Of a stretch of DNA of 64,000 nucleotides, positions 56,878-64,000 are shown in pieces (positions within the stretch are counted from its first letter, which is position 1; each line of letters starts with the position of its first letter). Location of the stretch: positions 1,778,075 through 1,842,074 of the forward strand of contig NC_020302.1 of the NCBI RefSeq assembly GCF_000341345.1, given 5' to 3'. This stretch comes from Corynebacterium halotolerans YIM 70093 = DSM 44683 (GTDB taxonomy: Bacteria > Actinomycetota > Actinomycetes > Mycobacteriales > Mycobacteriaceae). Made by a program: the position numbers and the translations under genes. The notes below the pieces were generated by a model, which was not told the DNA's origin, made no database searches, and worked only from the letters and a program-made list of their open reading frames with translations.

Positions 56878-57489
56878 CTACACCTCCCAGGCGGCCACGT
56901 AGCGCCCCACCCCGAGAGTGGTGTCGGCGGCCAGCAGGCGGGCACGGCGGGGTCGCAGCGCCGCCAGCTCCAGCCACAGATCAGGCTCCAGCACCCCGGC
57001 CCCGCGCAGCGAGGCCGGGTCCATCTCCCGCCCCGGCCGGGTCCCGGACAGCACGTCGCGGCACCACTCGTCGGCCTCCGCGGCGGCGTCGATCAGCGCG
57101 AGCGGGGCCCGCTGCGTGAGTCCGGCGCTGCCGTCGACGGCCACCACAGTCAAGGCGTGAGGTTTGATTTCCTGCAGGTTTGCGCGCGTGTCGGCGATGC
57201 GCCCGGTCCAGCCGCCGAGCGCATAGCGCTGCACCAGCTCGGGCAGGTGGGTGCCGGCGCCCACCTGGACCTGTGGGGCACCCCAGGCCGCGAAGGAGCC
57301 GGTCAGCCCGGTCTCCCAGCGCGGATCCCGGCTGCCGACGAGTTCGACCGTCCGGGCGGGGTCGGCGGACAGGGCGGCGTCGACCAGCGTGGACACCGCC
57401 GCGAGCAGCTGCTCGCCCACACTGTCGGCCGGTGCGAGTTCACGCACGAGGGCGGGTCCGGCGGGCATCACCACGAGATTGACAGTCAC
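56878..57489 (-). CDS. LigB-like (class III extradiol dioxygenase fold) protein
   Basis: This 203-residue Ala-rich protein corresponds by position to mycobacterial Rv2728c (between miaA and the DUF349 gene), described as similar to the LigB subunit fold. Segments such as LVVMPAGPALVRELAPAD and ALTVVAVDGSAGLTQRAPLAL fit. The metal ligands of true dioxygenases are not evident, so catalysis is uncertain. GTG 57489 lies 7 bases after TAGGGT on the reverse strand (57497-57502). Its stop abuts the miaA start. Confidence 0.68.
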   Translation of the reverse strand: MTVNLVVMPAGPALVRELAPADSVGEQLLAAVSTLVDAALSADPARTVELVGSRDPRWETGLTGSFAAWGAPQVQVGAGTHLPELVQRYALGGWTGRIADTRANLQEIKPHALTVVAVDGSAGLTQRAPLALIDAAAEADEWCRDVLSGTRPGREMDPASLRGAGVLEPDLWLELAALRPRRARLLAADTTLGVGRYVAAWEV

Positions 57490-57735
57490 GCACCCCACCC
57501 TAGTCCCACCGGGATCCGCCTCTGTCAGAGTGGACCGTCCGACGACCCGCGCGTAACACTGACAGTCACGGAAGCCGCGCGGTATGTTGAATACACACAT
57601 CGCGCCCGGGTCTGCCCGTCAGGCCCGGGCGGGGTACCTCGCGTCAGAGCGGTACCCACGTTTTCAGCGGTCCGTGGCGCACGGGCCCCCGGCAGCCGTG
57701 TCGCGCGGCGCAACGACAGAACAGGACGAGCCATC

Positions 57736-59124
57736 ATGACCACTCCCTCGACGCCCTCCCCGAACCCCGGCTCCATGCCGAAGTCGGGACCGCGTCCGAC
57801 TCCGGGCACCATGCCGAAGCCGGGCCCCCGTCCGGGTGCACAGACCGGCTCCCGCCCCACCCCGTCGCCCGTGCCGAAGACCGTGCCGGTGCCCAGTCCG
57901 CCGAAGAACAACCCCGCTGAGTGGGGCCGGGTCGCCGAGGACGGCACCGTGTTCGTCAGGACCGCCGACGGTGAACGGGAGATCGGCTCCTGGCAGGCGG
58001 GCACCCCCGCCGAGGGCCTGGCCCACTACGGCGCGCGCTTCGACGACCTCGCCACCGAGGTCGAGCTGCTCGAGTCCCGCCTGACCGCCCATCCGGACGA
58101 CGCGGCGTCGATCAAGGAGACCGCCCGCGGGCTGCGCGAGACGCTGCCGACGGCCGCCGTGATCGGCGACCTGGGCGCACTCGACCGGCGGCTGGGCACC
58201 ATCATGGAGCACTCCGACGTCGCCGGGGAGCAGGCGAAGGCCGACAAGGCCCGCCGCCGCACCGAGGCCATCGCCGCCAAGGAGAAACTCGCCGCCGAGG
58301 CGGAGGACATCGCCGAGAACTCCACCGAGTGGAAGGTCGCCGGCGACCGCCTGCGGGCCATCCTCGACGAGTGGAAGACCATCCGCGGCATCGACCGCAG
58401 GACCGACGACGCGCTGTGGAAGCGCTACTCGCGCGCCCGCGATTCCTTCCACCGCCGCCGCGGCTCCCACTTCGCCGAGCTCGACCGCGGCCGCGCCGCC
58501 GCCCGCCGGAAGAAGGAAGAGCTCGTCGAGCGCGCCCGTGGCCTGCAGAACTCCACCGAGTGGAACGAGACGGCGCGCGCCTACCGCGATCTGATGACCG
58601 AGTGGAAGGCCGCCGGTCGCGCCCCGCGCGACGTCGACGACAAGCTCTGGGAGGCCTTCCGCGCCGCCCAGGACCACTTCTTCACCGCCCGCAACGCCGT
58701 CAACGCCGAGCGCGACAAGGAGTTCACCGCCAACGCGGAGGCCAAGGACGCGCTCATCGCGGAGTACGACCCCCAGATCGATCCGGCCAAGGATCTCGAC
58801 GTCGCCCGCGCCAAGCTGCGCGAGCTGCAGGAGAAGTGGGACGAGATCGGCTACGTCCCGCGCGGCCGGGTCTCCGAGTACGAGGCCAGGATCGGCGCAC
58901 TGGAAAAGCGTGTCTCCGAGGCCGAGGAGTCCCAGTGGCGCCGCACCGACCCGGAGGCGCAGGCCCGTGCGGCCCAGTTCACCGCCAAGGTCGACGAGTT
59001 CACCGCCCAGGCCGATGCCGCCGCGGCGAAGGGCAACACGAAGAAGGCCGAGCAGCTGCGCGCCCAGGCCGCCCAGTGGCGCGAGTGGGCCGAGACCGCT
59101 GTCAACGCGGTCGAGGACCGGTAG
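57736..59124 (+). CDS. DUF349 coiled-coil protein
   Basis: The 462-residue protein has a Pro-rich N-terminus with repeated MPK(S/P)GPRP units (to about residue 55), then long alpha-helical DUF349 repeats (EWKVAGDRLRAILDEWKTI and EWNETARAYRDLMTEWKAAG). It corresponds to mycobacterial Rv2731. The repeats form extended helical rods; no catalytic site is visible, and a scaffold or RNA-binding role is conceivable. The adjacent GNAT gene starts directly at its stop codon. Confidence 0.82.
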   Translation: MTTPSTPSPNPGSMPKSGPRPTPGTMPKPGPRPGAQTGSRPTPSPVPKTVPVPSPPKNNPAEWGRVAEDGTVFVRTADGEREIGSWQAGTPAEGLAHYGARFDDLATEVELLESRLTAHPDDAASIKETARGLRETLPTAAVIGDLGALDRRLGTIMEHSDVAGEQAKADKARRRTEAIAAKEKLAAEAEDIAENSTEWKVAGDRLRAILDEWKTIRGIDRRTDDALWKRYSRARDSFHRRRGSHFAELDRGRAAARRKKEELVERARGLQNSTEWNETARAYRDLMTEWKAAGRAPRDVDDKLWEAFRAAQDHFFTARNAVNAERDKEFTANAEAKDALIAEYDPQIDPAKDLDVARAKLRELQEKWDEIGYVPRGRVSEYEARIGALEKRVSEAEESQWRRTDPEAQARAAQFTAKVDEFTAQADAAAAKGNTKKAEQLRAQAAQWREWAETAVNAVEDR

Positions 59125-60288
59125 TTGGCCCGCTTCCTCCAGCTCGACCGGCCGCCGGCGGTGGCCACCGGTGAGAAGATCCCGCCGGTTCCCGCCGACG
59201 CCGTGCGCACCTTCGTCTTCACCGCCAATCTCGCCGCCCAGGAGTCCAGCGGGGACACCGCCTCCTCGGTCTCGGTGGAGCGGGTGCTCCACCGCCTGCA
59301 GGGTTCCAGCGAGTCGGACGCCGTGCTGCTCACGCTCGTCGACGACGCGGTGGCTCCGCTGCCGGCAACTGCCGGAGTCTCGGATCTGGGCTATCCCCTC
59401 CTGCCGTCGGTGGCCGGTGATTCCACCCGGGAGGCGGAGACGGGGCCGGCGGAGTTCCTCGGCTTCGTACACCTGAGCCTGCCGCTGCTCGAGGACCGCC
59501 ACGTCATCGAGTTCGAGTGCGTGCTCGACGTGGGTCTGCTGCCCATCCCGGGCGAGGAGCTCTCCGGGGAGGGCCGGGAGGTCTACGGTCGCCTGCTCGA
59601 CGAGGTGGAGGCCGTGGCCCGGCAGCTGGGGCGCACCACCCTGCAGGTGTGGCTGATGCACCCGGCCGGGGAACAGCCCGGCGCCGGTCCCCTCGCCCGG
59701 GAGCTGGCCGCCCGCGGCTTCATCCTGGGCCTGGCCGAGATCCAGGGGGTCCTCGAACTGCCCGTCCCCGCCCCGGACGAGACCCCGCTGCCCGAGGGTG
59801 TCACCTGCACCGTGGTCCACGGCTACGAGGTTCCCGGGGAGCTGACCGACGGGGTGCTCGAGCTGATGACCGCGGCGTCCACCGACATCCCCCACGGTGG
59901 TCTCGACGCCGAACGCGCGGTCTGGACGCGGGAGCGCCTGCGGCAGGCCGCGGTCCGGTTGCGCGGCCGTGGGACGGAGAATCTGATGGTGGTGCTCCAC
60001 GGCGTGGGCGGAGTGCTGGCGCTGACCGAGTTCTCCCGCCACCCCGGATCCGATCCCGCGGTGGCGGAGCAGGGCGTGACCATTGTGGCGCCCCGGGCCC
60101 GGGGTCGGGGCCTGGGGCGGGCGGTCAAGGTCGTGGGCCTGGAGCGGCTACGTTCCGCGATGCCGCGGGTGGAGCGGGTCTACACGTCGAACGCGTTGGC
60201 CAACACGGGCATGCGGGCCGTCAACGCCGACCTGGGGGTCCGGCCGATCAGTGTCAGCTCGGCCTGGCAGAAGGTGACGGCCCGGTGA
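59125..60288 (+). CDS. GNAT-family N-acetyltransferase-like protein
   Basis: The 387-residue protein shows two tandem GNAT-like halves. The C-terminal one has VTIVAPRARGRGLGRAVKV, the acetyl-CoA pyrophosphate loop (R/Q-x-x-G-x-G/A), and ERVYTSNALANTGMRAVNADLG. The N-terminal half is degenerate. The substrate is unknown. The start is TTG 59125, directly after the DUF349 stop, so translation is probably coupled. Confidence 0.75.
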   Translation: MARFLQLDRPPAVATGEKIPPVPADAVRTFVFTANLAAQESSGDTASSVSVERVLHRLQGSSESDAVLLTLVDDAVAPLPATAGVSDLGYPLLPSVAGDSTREAETGPAEFLGFVHLSLPLLEDRHVIEFECVLDVGLLPIPGEELSGEGREVYGRLLDEVEAVARQLGRTTLQVWLMHPAGEQPGAGPLARELAARGFILGLAEIQGVLELPVPAPDETPLPEGVTCTVVHGYEVPGELTDGVLELMTAASTDIPHGGLDAERAVWTRERLRQAAVRLRGRGTENLMVVLHGVGGVLALTEFSRHPGSDPAVAEQGVTIVAPRARGRGLGRAVKVVGLERLRSAMPRVERVYTSNALANTGMRAVNADLGVRPISVSSAWQKVTAR

Positions 60289-60292
60289 CGGT

Positions 60293-60988
60293 TCAGTCGG
60301 TGTCCTGATCGCCGGTGTCGGCGGGGCGGTGCCGCTCGGCGGCGCGGCGGCGGCGGTCGTCGATGAACAGCGGGTTGTCCTCGTAGGAGGTGTTCTGCCT
60401 GGTCACCATCGCCGCGCGCTGGGCGAAGCCGACCTCGTCGAGGTTCTCGTTCTGCGCCCGCTCCTGGGCGATGCGCTTCTGCTCCGGGTCCCGGCGCAGC
60501 GCCACCATGCTGTAGGCCGCCACCGCCAGGACGACGGCGACGATGCTCAACCACATGCCGATGCCCGTGGCCGCATCCTCCTCGCCGGCGGGCCGGGTCT
60601 GGCGCAGCCACAGGGCGAAGACGGTGTAGAACAGTCCGACGGTGCTGAACATCCAGGCGAGCAACCCGAAGACCGTGCGCCTGGTGATCAGCGTCAGCGT
60701 GGTGAGCAGTCCGATGCCCAGGAAGATCAGGATCGAGTAGATGTACTCGGTGAGTTTGATCCCCGCCTCCTCCGCCGCCGGCAGCTGGAGGAGCACCTGG
60801 ATGCCGAGGACGCTGCCGGCGTGCGGGAGCAGCAGGTAGGCGATGTAGAGCACCAGCGCCGCCAGCAGGGTCCAGCGGTGGCCGCCCAGGCTCATCGTGC
60901 GGGCGGCACGCTTCTCCTCCTGTGCCAGATCACGGCTGGAATCCGCTGCCTGACGAATGTCGTCCCGGGACGGGTTGTTCTCGCTCAC
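60293..60988 (-). CDS. four-span membrane protein (Rv2732c-like)
   Basis: The 231-residue protein has a charged N-terminus (about 1-35), four membrane helices between residues 37 and 165, and a basic, Arg-rich cytoplasmic tail (DDRRRRAAERHR). Its position next to miaB matches mycobacterial Rv2732c, a conserved membrane protein of unknown function. AGGAGA precedes GTG 60988. It lies 80 bases downstream of miaB and is probably co-transcribed. Confidence 0.74.
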   Translation of the reverse strand: MSENNPSRDDIRQAADSSRDLAQEEKRAARTMSLGGHRWTLLAALVLYIAYLLLPHAGSVLGIQVLLQLPAAEEAGIKLTEYIYSILIFLGIGLLTTLTLITRRTVFGLLAWMFSTVGLFYTVFALWLRQTRPAGEEDAATGIGMWLSIVAVVLAVAAYSMVALRRDPEQKRIAQERAQNENLDEVGFAQRAAMVTRQNTSYEDNPLFIDDRRRRAAERHRPADTGDQDTD

Positions 60989-61067
60989 TGGGGGCGTCTC
61001 TCCTTTTTCGCTGCGGCCGACGGCGCGGGCGTCGTCTGACCACCATCCTAGTCGGGGCCGGTGGTGG

Positions 61068-62624
61068 TCAGTGCACCCCGCACGCGCTCTCGGGCTGCGG
61101 GGTCGACGCCGGGGCGCCGATCGTCGGCAGGCCGAGGCCGACGCCGATGGGGGCGGTCGTCGGCACGCGGCCGGCGGCCGACATGTCACCGGCCCTCGTG
61201 CGGCGGTGCGTGAGGACACCGGCGTCGGCGATGAGGAAGTGCGGGGCAGAATCGGTGACGGTGGCGGTGACGACGTCGCCGGGACGGATCTCCCCGTCAA
61301 GCTCACCCTCCGGGGTGAAGTGGACCAGGCGGCCGTCGCGGGCGCGGCCCGTCATGCGGTTGGTCTTCCCGTTCTTCCTGCCGCCGCCAGCCTGGACCAG
61401 CAGCTCGACCTCGGTGCCGACGAGCTTCCCGTTCTCCTCGGCACTGACGCGCTCCTGGAGGGCGATGAGCCGCTCGAAGCGCTCCTGGACGACCTCCTTG
61501 GGGACCTGCTCCGCGTACCCGGCGGCCGGGGTGCCCGGGCGCGGGGAATACTGGAAGGTGAAGGCGGAGGCGAAGCGGGCCCGCTCGACGACGTCGAGGG
61601 TGGCCTGGAAGTCCTCCTCGGTCTCGCCGGGGAAACCGACGATGAGGTCGGTGGTGATGGATGCGTGCGGAAGCTTGGCACGGACCTCGTCGAGGATGGC
61701 CAGGAACTTCTTCGAGCGGTAGGAACGGCGCATCTCCTTGAGCACCTTGTCCGAGCCGGACTGCAGCGGCATGTGCAGCTGCGGGCAGATGTTCGGGGTC
61801 TCGGCCATGGCGTCGATGACGTCGGAGGTGAACTCGGCCGGGTGCGGGGAGGTGAACCGCAGCCGCTCGAGCCCCTCAATTTCGCCGCAGGCACGCAGCA
61901 GTTTGGAGAAGGCCGAGCGGTCGCGCTCGATGTCCGGGTCGGCGAAGTTCACACCGTAGGCGTTGACGTTCTGCCCCAGCAGGGTCACCTCGCTGACGCC
62001 CTGATCGACGAGCGCCTGCACCTCGGCGAGGATGTCACCCGGCCGACGGTCGATCTCCTTGCCGCGCAGGGAGGGGACGATGCAGAAGGTGCAGGTGTTG
62101 TTGCAGCCCACGGAGATGGAGACCCAGCCGGCGTAGGCCGACTCGCGCTTGGCGGGCAGCACCGAGGGAAACTGCTCGAGAGACTCGACGATCTCGACCT
62201 GGGCCTCGTCATTGTGGCGGGCACGCTCCAGCAGGGCCGGCAGCGAGCCGATGTTGTGGGTGCCGAAGACGGCGTCGACCCACGGGGCCTTGGCGAGGAC
62301 GGTGTCGCGGTCCTTCTGCGCCAGGCAGCCGCCGACGGCGATCTGCATGCCCGGGTGGTTGTCCTTGGTGTGCTTGAGATTGCCGAGGGTGCCGTAGAGC
62401 TTCATGTCGGCGTTCTCGCGCACCGCGCAGGTGTTGAAGACGACCAGATCCGGCTCGACTCCCTCGCCCGCGGATTCCGCGGAGATGTAGCCGGCCTCCT
62501 CGAGCAGGCCGGACAGCCGCTCGGAGTCGTGGACGTTCATCTGGCACCCGAAGGTGCGGACCTCGTAGGTCCGGGGCCCCTCGTCTGGGTTGGTCCTGGT
62601 GTTGTCAAGAATTTGCTGCGCCAC
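61068..62624 (-). CDS. miaB: tRNA-2-methylthio-N6-dimethylallyladenosine synthase MiaB
   Basis: This radical-SAM enzyme inserts sulfur and a methyl group at A37 after MiaA. The 518-residue protein has three N-terminal cysteines for the auxiliary cluster (Cys27 in [23 protein letters not shown]), the radical-[11 protein letters not shown] motif, and a C-terminal TRAM domain followed by about 50 extra Gly/Pro-rich residues not needed for function. GTG 62624 is 8 bases after TAGAAT on the reverse strand (62633-62638), so it is read as leaderless. It is divergent from gluA. Confidence 0.96.
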   Translation of the reverse strand: MAQQILDNTRTNPDEGPRTYEVRTFGCQMNVHDSERLSGLLEEAGYISAESAGEGVEPDLVVFNTCAVRENADMKLYGTLGNLKHTKDNHPGMQIAVGGCLAQKDRDTVLAKAPWVDAVFGTHNIGSLPALLERARHNDEAQVEIVESLEQFPSVLPAKRESAYAGWVSISVGCNNTCTFCIVPSLRGKEIDRRPGDILAEVQALVDQGVSEVTLLGQNVNAYGVNFADPDIERDRSAFSKLLRACGEIEGLERLRFTSPHPAEFTSDVIDAMAETPNICPQLHMPLQSGSDKVLKEMRRSYRSKKFLAILDEVRAKLPHASITTDLIVGFPGETEEDFQATLDVVERARFASAFTFQYSPRPGTPAAGYAEQVPKEVVQERFERLIALQERVSAEENGKLVGTEVELLVQAGGGRKNGKTNRMTGRARDGRLVHFTPEGELDGEIRPGDVVTATVTDSAPHFLIADAGVLTHRRTRAGDMSAAGRVPTTAPIGVGLGLPTIGAPASTPQPESACGVH

Positions 62625-62795
62625 GGAGTGCCATTCTAGCCACCCTGCAGAACGCGACCTAACCGTCCCGTTTCACCAGTTCACGCCCGCCTTGCGGACC
62701 CGTCGTCCAGGCGGCGGTGGACCACCGCCGCGGGGCCAGGGGTGAGTTTCGGTAAACGCTCACGCGTCAACGAACCGCGGGCTAATATCTGTCGT

Positions 62796-63572
62796 ATGAT
62801 TCAGAACACACCGTCCACGACAGGATCCGGGTCCGGGCCCCCGATGATCCGGATGGTCGACGTGCAGAAGTATTTCGACGACTTCCAGGCGCTGAGGGAC
62901 ATCACCCTGGAGATTCCCCGGGGCCAGGTCGTCGTCGTCCTCGGCCCCTCCGGCTCCGGCAAATCGACCCTGTGCCGCACCATCAACCGGCTGGAGACGG
63001 TCGAGTCCGGCACCATCGAGATCGACGGGAAGACGCTGCCCGAGGAAGGCCGTCCGCTGGCGAAGCTGCGCGCCGACGTCGGGATGGTCTTCCAGCAGTT
63101 CAACCTCTTCCCCCACCTGACGATCCGGGACAACGTCACGCTCGGGCCGGTCAAGGTGCGCCGGATGAAGAAGAAGGACGCCGACGAGCGGGCCATGGCT
63201 CTGCTCGAACGGGTGGGCATCGCCAACCAGGCGGACAAGTACCCGGCCCAGCTCTCCGGCGGGCAGCAACAGCGCGTGGCGATCGCCCGCGCCCTGGCCA
63301 TGGATCCGAAGATCATGCTCTTCGATGAGCCGACCTCGGCGCTCGACCCTGAAATGGTCAACGAGGTCCTCGACGTCATGGCAGGTCTGGCCCAGGAGGG
63401 CATGACCATGGTCGTGGTCAGTCACGAGATGGGCTTCGCCCGTCGGGTGGCCGACCGGATCCTGTTCATGTCCGACGGCGCGATCGTCGAGGACTCCACC
63501 CCCGACACCTTTTTCACCGACCCGAAGACGGACCGGGCGAAGGACTTCCTCGGCAAGATCCTCTCGCATTAG
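62796..63572 (+). CDS. gluA: glutamate ABC transporter ATP-binding protein GluA
   Basis: It powers glutamate uptake with GluB, GluC and GluD. The 258-residue GlnQ-type ATPase has Walker [11 protein letters not shown]-loop FQQFNLFPH, the LSGGQQQR signature, Walker [13 protein letters not shown] and the switch His in VVSHEMG. ATG 62796 follows TAATAT (62783-62788) by 7 bases with no ribosome site; a shorter start at MIRMVDV is possible. gluB follows after 56 bases. The gene next to miaB is as in C. glutamicum. Confidence 0.93.
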   Translation: MIQNTPSTTGSGSGPPMIRMVDVQKYFDDFQALRDITLEIPRGQVVVVLGPSGSGKSTLCRTINRLETVESGTIEIDGKTLPEEGRPLAKLRADVGMVFQQFNLFPHLTIRDNVTLGPVKVRRMKKKDADERAMALLERVGIANQADKYPAQLSGGQQQRVAIARALAMDPKIMLFDEPTSALDPEMVNEVLDVMAGLAQEGMTMVVVSHEMGFARRVADRILFMSDGAIVEDSTPDTFFTDPKTDRAKDFLGKILSH

Positions 63573-63628
63573 TTCCCACCGGCCCCCACCAGTCACGCCC
63601 AATCCCTCCCTCACCCAAGGAGTTCACC

Positions 63629-64000
63629 ATGTTCCCCTCCATCCGCCGCTCCGCCGCCATCGTCTCCGCCGCCCTGCTGACGGGCGTGACCCTGACCGCG
63701 TGCGGCGGCAGTTCCTCCTCCGAGGGGTTGCTGGCCAGCATCGAGTCCGGCGCCGTCACCGTCGGCACCAAGTACGACCAGCCGGGCCTGGGCCTGCGCA
63801 ACCCGGACGGCACGATGACCGGTCTCGACGTCGACGTCGCCCAGTACGTGGTCGACCACATCGCCGAGGCCAACGGCTGGGAGCAACCGTCGGTCGACTG
63901 GCGCGAGACCCCCTCGGCCCAGCGCGAGACCCTCATCCAGAACGGCGAGGTCGACATGATCGCCGCGACGTACTCCATCAACGAGGGCCGCTCCGAGTCC
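63629..64000 (+). CDS. gluB: glutamate-binding lipoprotein GluB (truncated by the window end)
   Basis: The first 124 residues of the substrate-binding protein of the glutamate transporter are present. A signal peptide ends in lipobox LTAC (Cys25), followed by the start of a type II binding domain (VTVGTKYDQPGLGLRNPDG, LDVDVAQYVVDHIAEANGW, EVDMIAATYSINEGR). AAGGAG precedes ATG 63629. The frame remains open at the last base, so the rest lies outside the window. Confidence 0.92.
   Translation, partial: MFPSIRRSAAIVSAALLTGVTLTACGGSSSSEGLLASIESGAVTVGTKYDQPGLGLRNPDGTMTGLDVDVAQYVVDHIAEANGWEQPSVDWRETPSAQRETLIQNGEVDMIAATYSINEGRSES

Noticed and set aside
57664..60042. Long open frame opposite the DUF349 and GNAT genes
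   Set aside because: It crosses the junction of two convincing forward genes and has only repetitive Gly/Leu/Arg/Asp composition.

Overview
The window is chromosomal DNA of a high-GC actinobacterium, almost certainly a Corynebacterium. The evidence is an AftC-type arabinofuranosyltransferase (mycolate/arabinogalactan wall), a 226-residue DtxR with every metal ligand at the classical numbering, polyphosphate glucokinase next to sigA, LexA with an adjacent DivS-like protein, SugR, gluABCD at the right edge, and a gene order that matches, from memory, the dxs-sigA-sigB-dtxR-lexA-pts-dapF-miaB-glu region of Corynebacterium glutamicum. The species cannot be named. No rRNA, CRISPR array, prophage, insertion sequence or integrase is visible. 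This is a conserved core region, and I found no clear-cut new multigene system in it.

Layout. 1-1120: a gene-free stretch, then six tRNA genes (Gly-Val-Gly-Cys-Val-Gly) containing a 164-bp near-perfect duplication. 1136-6614: RibD-C reductase, aftC, msrB, hemQ (reverse), DUF3000, ribonuclease D-like. 6854-15302: dxs; a translationally coupled trio (DUF3710, DUF3159, RNA methyltransferase); dut and DUF3093 divergent; DUF4193; suhB and ppgK divergent. 15588-25050: sigA, two membrane proteins, an SF2 helicase coupled to a small zinc protein, a DUF3099-methyltransferase-dtd chain, sigB. 25274-29602: dtxR, galE, DUF4192, PAC2, with two perfect inverted DnaA boxes between the last two. 29718-36992: HelY-like helicase, a region with a possible gene remnant, a PepSY lipoprotein, ahpC-ahpD divergent from oxyR, and a GYQ-repeat membrane protein. 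37103-44027: hrpA, nrdR, divS-like, lexA, sugR. 44099-49660: the phosphotransferase system (ptsI reverse; fruK, ptsF, ptsH forward). 49814-62624: OpuAC-like protein, uracil permease, hflX, a Cys/Gly-tailed unknown, dapF, miaA, LigB-like protein, DUF349, GNAT, a membrane protein, miaB. 62796-64000: gluA and the start of gluB.

How the genes work together. Sugar uptake: PEP phosphate passes from PtsI to PtsH to the PtsF fructose permease; FruK phosphorylates the product, SugR is the likely repressor, and a GlxR-type cAMP-receptor site lies between ptsI and fruK. Stress: OxyR with AhpC/AhpD, MsrB, LexA/DivS, and SigB behind a SigH-type promoter. RNA and translation: MiaA, MiaB, Dtd, HflX, HrpA, HelY and a TRAM methyltransferase. 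Iron and haem: DtxR and HemQ.

A recurring regulatory theme is leaderless transcription. At about eighteen genes a good -10 hexamer lies 6-8 bases before the start codon with no Shine-Dalgarno sequence, and this decided several start calls. SigB, DtxR, LexA, SugR, AhpC and PtsH instead have clear ribosome sites.
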